64,000 bases of DNA from the NCBI GenBank assembly GCA_008694505.1, contig VZDJ01000219.1, positions 6,985,089-7,049,088 on the forward strand, written 5' to 3'. This DNA is from Cyanoderma ruficeps. Taxonomy: Eukaryota; Chordata; Aves; Passeriformes; Timaliidae. Each line of letters starts with the position of its first letter. The stretch's first letter is position 1. The notes under the pieces were generated by a model. The model was given only the letters and a program-made list of their open reading frames with translations. It ran no database searches and was not told where the DNA came from. The position numbers and the translations under genes were made by a program. Positions 57,826 to 64,000 of this stretch are shown here, piece after piece.

Positions 57826-60444
57826 AAGTAACTGGATAAGGCTTCCTGGTTTTCCCTGTCTTTTTCTCCTAAAATAATGTGAGAATTGCAGGGTAGTTAT
57901 TGCTGAATAAAGACAGTTTCGGTCTAGAACACAGAGCCCATGGAGGGGAGTTCTGTGGGGAAGGCACAGAGGAATAGGTGTTCAGGGTCACTGGCACAGG
58001 GCAGGGCCCTCTGCAGAGACCCCTCCCCAGCAGGTGAGCCTGGAGTTTTCCCACAGACTCTGTGGGATGGATTCACAGGGACCATGGAAGGTGCAGAGGT
58101 GACTTTAACCAGGCAATAAGGACATTTGGCCTCTGCCCAGGAGTGCTTTTGTTTATAAATCAGTGTCCACTTCCCAGGAAAATATTTTTGATGTTGACTT
58201 CAGACATCCTCTCTGGGAGACGGCCCATCCTCCCGGCCTGCCCAAGAGACAATAGAAGGAAAACAAGCACAATAGGTGCATGTGCTAAACACTTTAATGA
58301 GCACTTCCACACCATTCTCCTGCATTTCCCCACATCCCCATGAGTCAATAAGCACCTCATGCAGCTTTCTAGATAGTGAGCAATAAACTGATACAGCCAC
58401 GGACCAGCCCCAACATCAGCTCTCATTCACTGAATAATTGATGGAGATGTGAACTGATTTTGTGCCGTGTGTGTTGTCTCAGTGACTATTCCCACTAATC
58501 CCTGTGCCTGTGTAAGCTCCCTACAACGAGATTGTGTTTAAAATATTTCAGATAAAATTACATCCATTTGTGCAAGAGGCACTGTGACAATTTTTGCACA
58601 TGCACAAACGCCCAGTTGACTGATCTGCACCTGCAAACAGAAAAGGGCCCTTGAATTTGTTGCCCTGTGGCTCTGGAGGATGTGTGTCTCTTGTTTTCTC
58701 TGGTTCATTTTGAATAGTAAGTTAATGACAGAGCACAAATCCCCTGTGATTATGCTCTGGTCTCCATTGTCACCCAACAAAATGTCCTCCTGTGGCTTTT
58801 TGTGATGGTGCTCTGTGATGCACAGAGCATTCAGCGAGAAGTGCTGTAAGTTGTGTATTAGAAAGTCAGCATTTATAGTAGTTACTTGGGACAATTTTAT
58901 CTCCTGGAGACAGGGCTTTTAAATGATGACTAATACATGGTATCTGGGAGTCTTTAATCTCCAGCTTTCTCTCAGATATTTAGCCCAGATATACTTACAT
59001 TACTCCCAAACCACTCAGCCTTTCTCTTCCAATGCACATAAGAGGAATTTTTAGGATTTATGTAAATAGAAAATTATCAGGCTTCAGAAAATTTGTTTAT
59101 TTTTTAATATGGTTTACATACAACCAGTAACAGGATCTGGGCTGAGGGATGTGGATAACAGAGCCTTGTAAAGATAAAAGACATGAGCAGGGAGGACTTC
59201 CCATTCATTCAGACTTGAATAAATGACAACATGCTGTTTTGGGATGACATTCTGCCTCCATGTCCACCGAGACCAGCTATTCCAATAGAGTTGGTCTGAC
59301 TGAGCTCTGTGTTGGCTGTACCAGCTCAGGACCTGTTCTGCTCATTCCTGCCTCTCTGCTGACTCTCTCTGACAGTTCACCAAAAGCTTTTCAATTACCT
59401 GAGCCTGTGAAGAGCTCATAAAAGTATCTGATTTGATTTAGTGTTTTCCATCATTCTCTAGGTTACACTCAGTGCTCATCATCTTTGCATGTTTTGGAAG
59501 CGTGTGGCTACAAATATGACTTAGTGTGAGTATTCGGAATGAGGGATTGTTGGGAGTTTTTCAATGAAGTAGCTCTGCAGAAGAAAAAGTGTTCTCAAGC
59601 TGGCAATGCAGCACTAAATCCAACAATTGTACTGGGAAAGGAATGCTCAGGGTATTGGAGAATGAGATACATTTTTCAAACTGTCTCCAGTAAACACTCT
59701 AACTTGACCTTTGCTCATCTGGGTTGGTACCTGAATCAGCCGAACCTATTGGAACACTTTTATTATTGAAAGAGGGATTTTAGCCTTAATCTCTCAGACT
59801 ATACCCAGGCTAATATAATCAGCAATTCTTCCTTGCTCTGGGCACTGCACTCTAGCAATGTCTCCTCTCCTCTGGGTGTTTGTCTTCTTGCAAAGGCAAC
59901 CCAAGACTGAGGCAGGAGTTTTTCTGCCCTCAGTGGGTGCTGTGATGCATCTGGTGCACTCTCAGCCATGTCCCACAGCTGGCCTGGTCTTGTTGCCTCT
60001 GATGCCTTCCATTAATTTCTGTTGGGGAAAAAGAAAAAAACAAAACATTTTAAGGGAGTTCTTCATTTCATCCCTCTGTCAAATCAGACCTTTCTGAGTG
60101 CTTTTTATGGCCAGAAGACTTTGGCAGAATGAGGATGTTTCTCACTGCCCTTTGTAACTTTAACCACTGTTTTCCCTGTTGTTCATATGAGGAACTTCAA
60201 ATCACAGCTCGGTTGGCAGCTCAGTATCTCTTTAAATCACTGCTGATTTCTCCCATGTCATTAATATATTATTTATGTTGTATTAAATTTCGCATCAGTC
60301 TCCATGCCAACAGTTCATGCCAGCAGCAACGTCTGACAGAATAATTTAAATCCTCAGACTTATGAGCAATTCCTTTTTGAAAGGCACCACAAAGTTGGAT
60401 TCATTTTGTCCTTGTTTTGCAGTGTCAAAGAGTCAGGCCTGGAC

Positions 60445-60865
60445 ATGGAATCAGAGTGGTTTGGGTTGGAAAGAACCTGAAAGATCATCTTGTTCCAACC
60501 CCTGCCATGGGCAGGGACACCTTCCACTGTCCCAGGTTGCTCCAAGCCCCATCCAGCCTGGCCTTGAACACTTCCAGGGATGGGGCAGCCACAGCTTCTC
60601 TGGGCACCCTGTGCCAGGGCCTCCCCACCCTCACAGGGAAGAATTTCCTCATAATATCCAATCTAAACCTGCTCTCCCTTCAGTTTGAAGCCATTCCCAC
60701 TTGTCCCTTGTAAACAGCCTCTCTCCGGATTTCCTGTAGCCCCTACAGATACTCAAAGATACTTCAGATACACAGAAGGGCCCCCCCAGAGCCTTCCCTC
60801 TCCACACTGAGCAATCCCAATTCTCTCAGCCTTACATGTTCCTCCTCTGGCCCATGTCTGTGGAG
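60445..60865 (-). mobile_element. CR1 LINE, 5'-truncated, about 420 bp
   Basis: The left end GGAATCAGAGTGGTTTGGGTT is the reverse complement of the CR1 tail. It continues through CCATGGGCAGGGACACC, CCATCCAGCCTGGCCTTG, AAGAATTTCCTC and the CTGTAGCCCCT zone. Its right edge is less certain because similarity fades after the CAGCCTTACATG region. Confidence 0.9.
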
Positions 60866-63002
60866 ACACCAACAGGGCCATTCTTTCACACAGGGAGAGC
60901 TGAGGACTGACACTCAACCTGGCATCAAATGTCATCTACAACTGACACCAAATCCTCAGGGAAAGGCAGAGCCTTTTGCTAGACCCGATGATAATGCTGG
61001 GAAGACACAAGGTTTTGAACAGAAAATCCTCAGGACACTTACAGACTTATGCTTGTAGAGATGCACCATTCTGAACACACCCCTGTTACTGCTCTCATTC
61101 TTGTCTAAGTGCAATCCATGTAATTATTTTATTGTTTCCCTGTTTATATCATTTATCTCAACTGTAGGTTCCTATCTGCTGGGCTGCTGACAAGCAAATC
61201 TTTTCGATGCTAGTCTGGAGATAAAGCCACTGAGAGGGAAAACCAGCAGCCAGCTTAACTCCCCCTCTAACCACGTACAGAATGGTCTCAATTTGGATTG
61301 ATTGATTGATTTATTGTCATTTCAGCCCTTAGTAGATCTCCAGTAAAGACCAAGGAATGGTACTCAGTCCCAGAGGTTCAGCAAGAGAGGACAACTCTGT
61401 TGGGACTGCATGGCATCCATTCTGTCCTCTCTGGGATGTCACACCAGCAGCAGAGAAATGCAAAAACCAATAATAAAACAGTGACAAGTTGAGTAGAGAT
61501 AAAAAAGAAAAGTAAACTATTCATGTTTAAATAAGAGAAGAATATGCAGGAGAGTACAGCCAAAAATGGATGGAGTCTCAAGAGAAAGAGCAGCAAAAAA
61601 ATTTGAGTGTGTTTCTTCATCTTTAACAAAAAATGGATTCAAGGGACCTCTAAAGAATCGCTATTTGAAATGCAGTCTGGATAAAATAATATGTAAATGG
61701 GGATAATCTAATGCCACACAGGGAAGATTTGACACAAAACACTTCAGACTCCTGGGGCCCGACAAATTCGAATTATCTCCCACCATAGTCTCAAAATCCC
61801 AAATCTGCAAGACTTGGGGAATGCGTTAATCACAGGTGTAGCCAAAGGCAGAGATCCAGGAATCACAACTCTTTCACAAGCCTCTGCACCAGAGGGGACT
61901 AGAGAGAAATGGGCTTACCTGAGGATCTGTGGAGTTAGCACATATCATCCCAAGAAGCAATTTGTCAGTATACAGCACATCTCTGCGAGTGGAGGGGAAG
62001 GGAAGAAAGACCCAGGCAACAACTGCAGCTTTTACACGTGGCTGTATTGATTTTTCATGCCAATTAATGCCAGCAAAGAATACATCCCTGGAGACCACAC
62101 AGCATGAACTGTGGAGAGGCAAAATTGCCTCTCTTGAGACTGCAGCTGCCTTTGCAGCCTCATGGTATCAACCCTCCTTGTTTGCTTCTGCTTCTTTTAT
62201 TAAAAATCCATAGTGGGAAAGAGACTGGTGCATCTTCCTTCCCTTGAAATGCAGTTGAGGGAATATCCATCTGTTTCAACAAGCCAAATCTATCCTCTAT
62301 CTTGTTATTTTTGTGTTTTGTTTTGTTCTTTGTGAAATATAATGACTGGTCTTGCTTATTTCTCCCAACTAGCAATTACTTTAGAGATCAAATCACAAGC
62401 AGCCCTATAACCCTCTGACAGGGCAGGATTATGAAAGACCTGCAGAAGTGTCATGCAGACGGTGCTGTGAAACCTGACAATTTAAGAGGTTCCGTCCTGG
62501 TCCAGGCAGTGATGGCTTTTGATACCCTTTTAAAATATCCTTCCTTTTTTTCTGCTCTGACAGGCATTGGAGAAATAAATGAAATCTGCAATCCTTTCTG
62601 CAGATGGGACAGTATTTGAGGATTCACTGGCTTGGAGGGTGCTAACAGCCATCCTTTACATGTCTTGTCTTGCTTTAATCGGTGGTTGCAGCTGTGGGAC
62701 TATTTCACAGTTTTGTTCTATTATTAGATATTGGGGGAATATGAGAACACGGATAACGTCGTGTTAAACTACCGGTTCCTGTGTTTATTGGCACCACCTG
62801 GGAGATTAAACCAGCTGCTGTCACTCTGCACAGTTCTCTTCAAAGCAGGGGAGATATCATGAATATGTGATCAAAGCACCCTCACTTTGTCCCACTGTGC
62901 AGACATTACAGGTGGAAACGTTCTCTGAAAAGGCAGCTCCTGTTGGCTCTGGTGAAACAGCAGACAGGAGCTTTATCCTGATGTGGGAAAGCAAAGTCAG
63001 TC
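60866..63002. other. Intergenic, no gene recognised
   Basis: Includes a short GATT repeat at 61296-61313. No coding exon is recognised. The longest open frames have no family resemblance. Confidence 0.5.
61296..61313. repeat. (GATT)n simple repeat
   Basis: Three to four GATT units in a row. Confidence 0.8.
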
Positions 63003-63255
63003 ATGGAATCACAGAATATCCGGAACTGGGAGGGACCCACAAGGATCACTGAGCCCAGCTCCTGGCCCTGCACAGGACAACCCCAAAGATGTCACCCTGT
63101 TCCCGGGAGGGTTGTCCAGGCACTCACTGAGCTCTGTCAGGCTGGTGCTGTGACCAGAGCCCTGAGGAGCCTGTTCCAGTGCCCAGCCACCCCCTGGGTG
63201 AGGGTACCCAACCTAAACCTCCCCTGACAGAGCTTCACGCCAGTCCCCGACAGCT
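63003..63255 (-). mobile_element. CR1 LINE fragment of a different subfamily
   Basis: The left end ATGGAATCACAGAATATCC with GGGAGGGACCCACAAGGATC and CCCAGCTCCTGGCCCTGCAC is a CR1 3' end. Its wording differs from the TTGGAAGGGACC copies elsewhere in the window, which suggests another CR1 subfamily. It runs antisense through GTCCAGGCACTC and GGAGCCTGTTCCAGTGCCC. Confidence 0.85.
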
Positions 63256-64000
63256 TCAGTGGTTCAAACGGGAAATGCTCCATGGCTGTGATGGCCCCTG
63301 GAAGAGCAAACCACAGCAGGAGAGTCAGCAGTGCCCTCCAGGGCATGTGAATTCCCAGGGGGTAGGAATATGGCCCCCTATTCACAGTGACCAGAGCCAC
63401 ATTTACAGAACAGCTCTTTCTGTGATCATCTGGGAGAATTTCAGCTCATTTTGCCACAGCTGCTGAGCAATATTCTGCCTCTCCAGAGGTTGGTTGGGAC
63501 CTTTTCACCCAAGGAGGACTCTGCACCCAAGGGAAAACATATTTACCTAGAAAATAGCATGGCAATCTGTCCTTTGGAGGAGAATGGGGAGGAACTGTTG
63601 GAGCTAGGATGGGGCATGAAATCTGTGGCAGATCCACTGGCTCATGTTCCTTGCATGAATGGGCGAAAGGGACTCAATGAATAATGCAGCAAATGCACAA
63701 TAAATAATTTAGGCACCATGAGGCTTGGATGAGATACACAAGAACCCCTTCTAAATTTAAAGTGCCTCTCCCTTTCTGCATGGCAGGATGGCATCAGCCT
63801 CTGGGACCTGTGTTGGTGGCATCCTGAACCTGCCACTGCCCACCATGGCTCCAGGGCAGCAGCTGACACAGGCTGAAAGGCAGCAATGCCAGCAAAGGCC
63901 TGAGTGAGCAATTGGCACTTTAATTTGCATTTATGTAAAGTGCAGCTCTGTCAGTGGCTGCAGCCCAGTGCAAGGTGACATGTGCTAGAGGTGTGTGGTG
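63256..64000. other. Intergenic, no feature recognised
   Basis: No gene, repeat family or RNA was recognised up to the window end. Confidence 0.5.

Larger units (their letters stand above)
51650..60444. other. Intergenic, no gene recognised
   Basis: Purine-rich sequence at 52380-52510, a 9-base gap at 53348-53356, a GGGAT-type repeat at 55330-55378, GC-rich sequence at 54980-55740, an AT microsatellite at 57804-57825 and AT-rich, possibly conserved sequence at 57440-57600. Overlapping open frames in 54.7-55.7 kb on both strands follow GC content and have no domain. Confidence 0.5.

Overview
This is a vertebrate, almost certainly avian, nuclear genome segment. It has a split gene with GT-AG introns, CR1 LINE copies with the bird-typical 3' tail, a TG...CA solo LTR of the kind common in songbirds, short microsatellites, and two places with undetermined bases (24119; 53348-53356). 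A songbird is likely but cannot be proven from this window. There are no prokaryotic features and no CRISPR array. I recognised no tRNA or rRNA gene.

Region 1 (1-20,140) is the coding part of SMAD5 on the + strand. Six coding exons (7901-8303, 9496-9747, 10905-11024, 11645-11866, 14148-14404, 15320-15463) join in frame to a 465-residue receptor-regulated SMAD for BMP signalling, the same length as human SMAD5. Bases 1-7768 look like intron before the start-codon exon. After the stop comes a long AT-rich 3' UTR that probably ends near an AATAAA at 20117. It would carry an antisense CR1 of about 770 bp.

Region 2 (20,140-25,220) holds a small single-pass membrane protein gene on the - strand (23797-24117). 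I recognise it as SMIM32 from its membrane segment and C-terminal tail. It faces SMAD5 tail to tail. A CpG-rich block (24640-25220) and a 20-bp minisatellite lie just upstream and probably mark its promoter. An in-frame 24-bp duplication containing an N doubles its start codon.

Region 3 (25,220-64,000) has no coding exon I can support. It holds five CR1 fragments, one solo LTR (45352-45901, 5-bp target duplication), simple repeats, GC-rich patches and several AT-rich blocks that could be conserved regulatory elements. From mammalian gene order (recalled, not checked) TRPC7 would be the next gene on the - strand. I looked for its conserved pore and C-terminal motifs by eye and found none, so it probably lies beyond the window.

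The two genes have no evident joint pathway. SMAD5 carries BMP receptor signals to the nucleus, while SMIM32 is a little-studied membrane microprotein. I found no convincing new multi-gene system. The items most worth a second look are the duplicated SMIM32 start, the CR1 inside the SMAD5 3' UTR, and the gene-free 39 kb.
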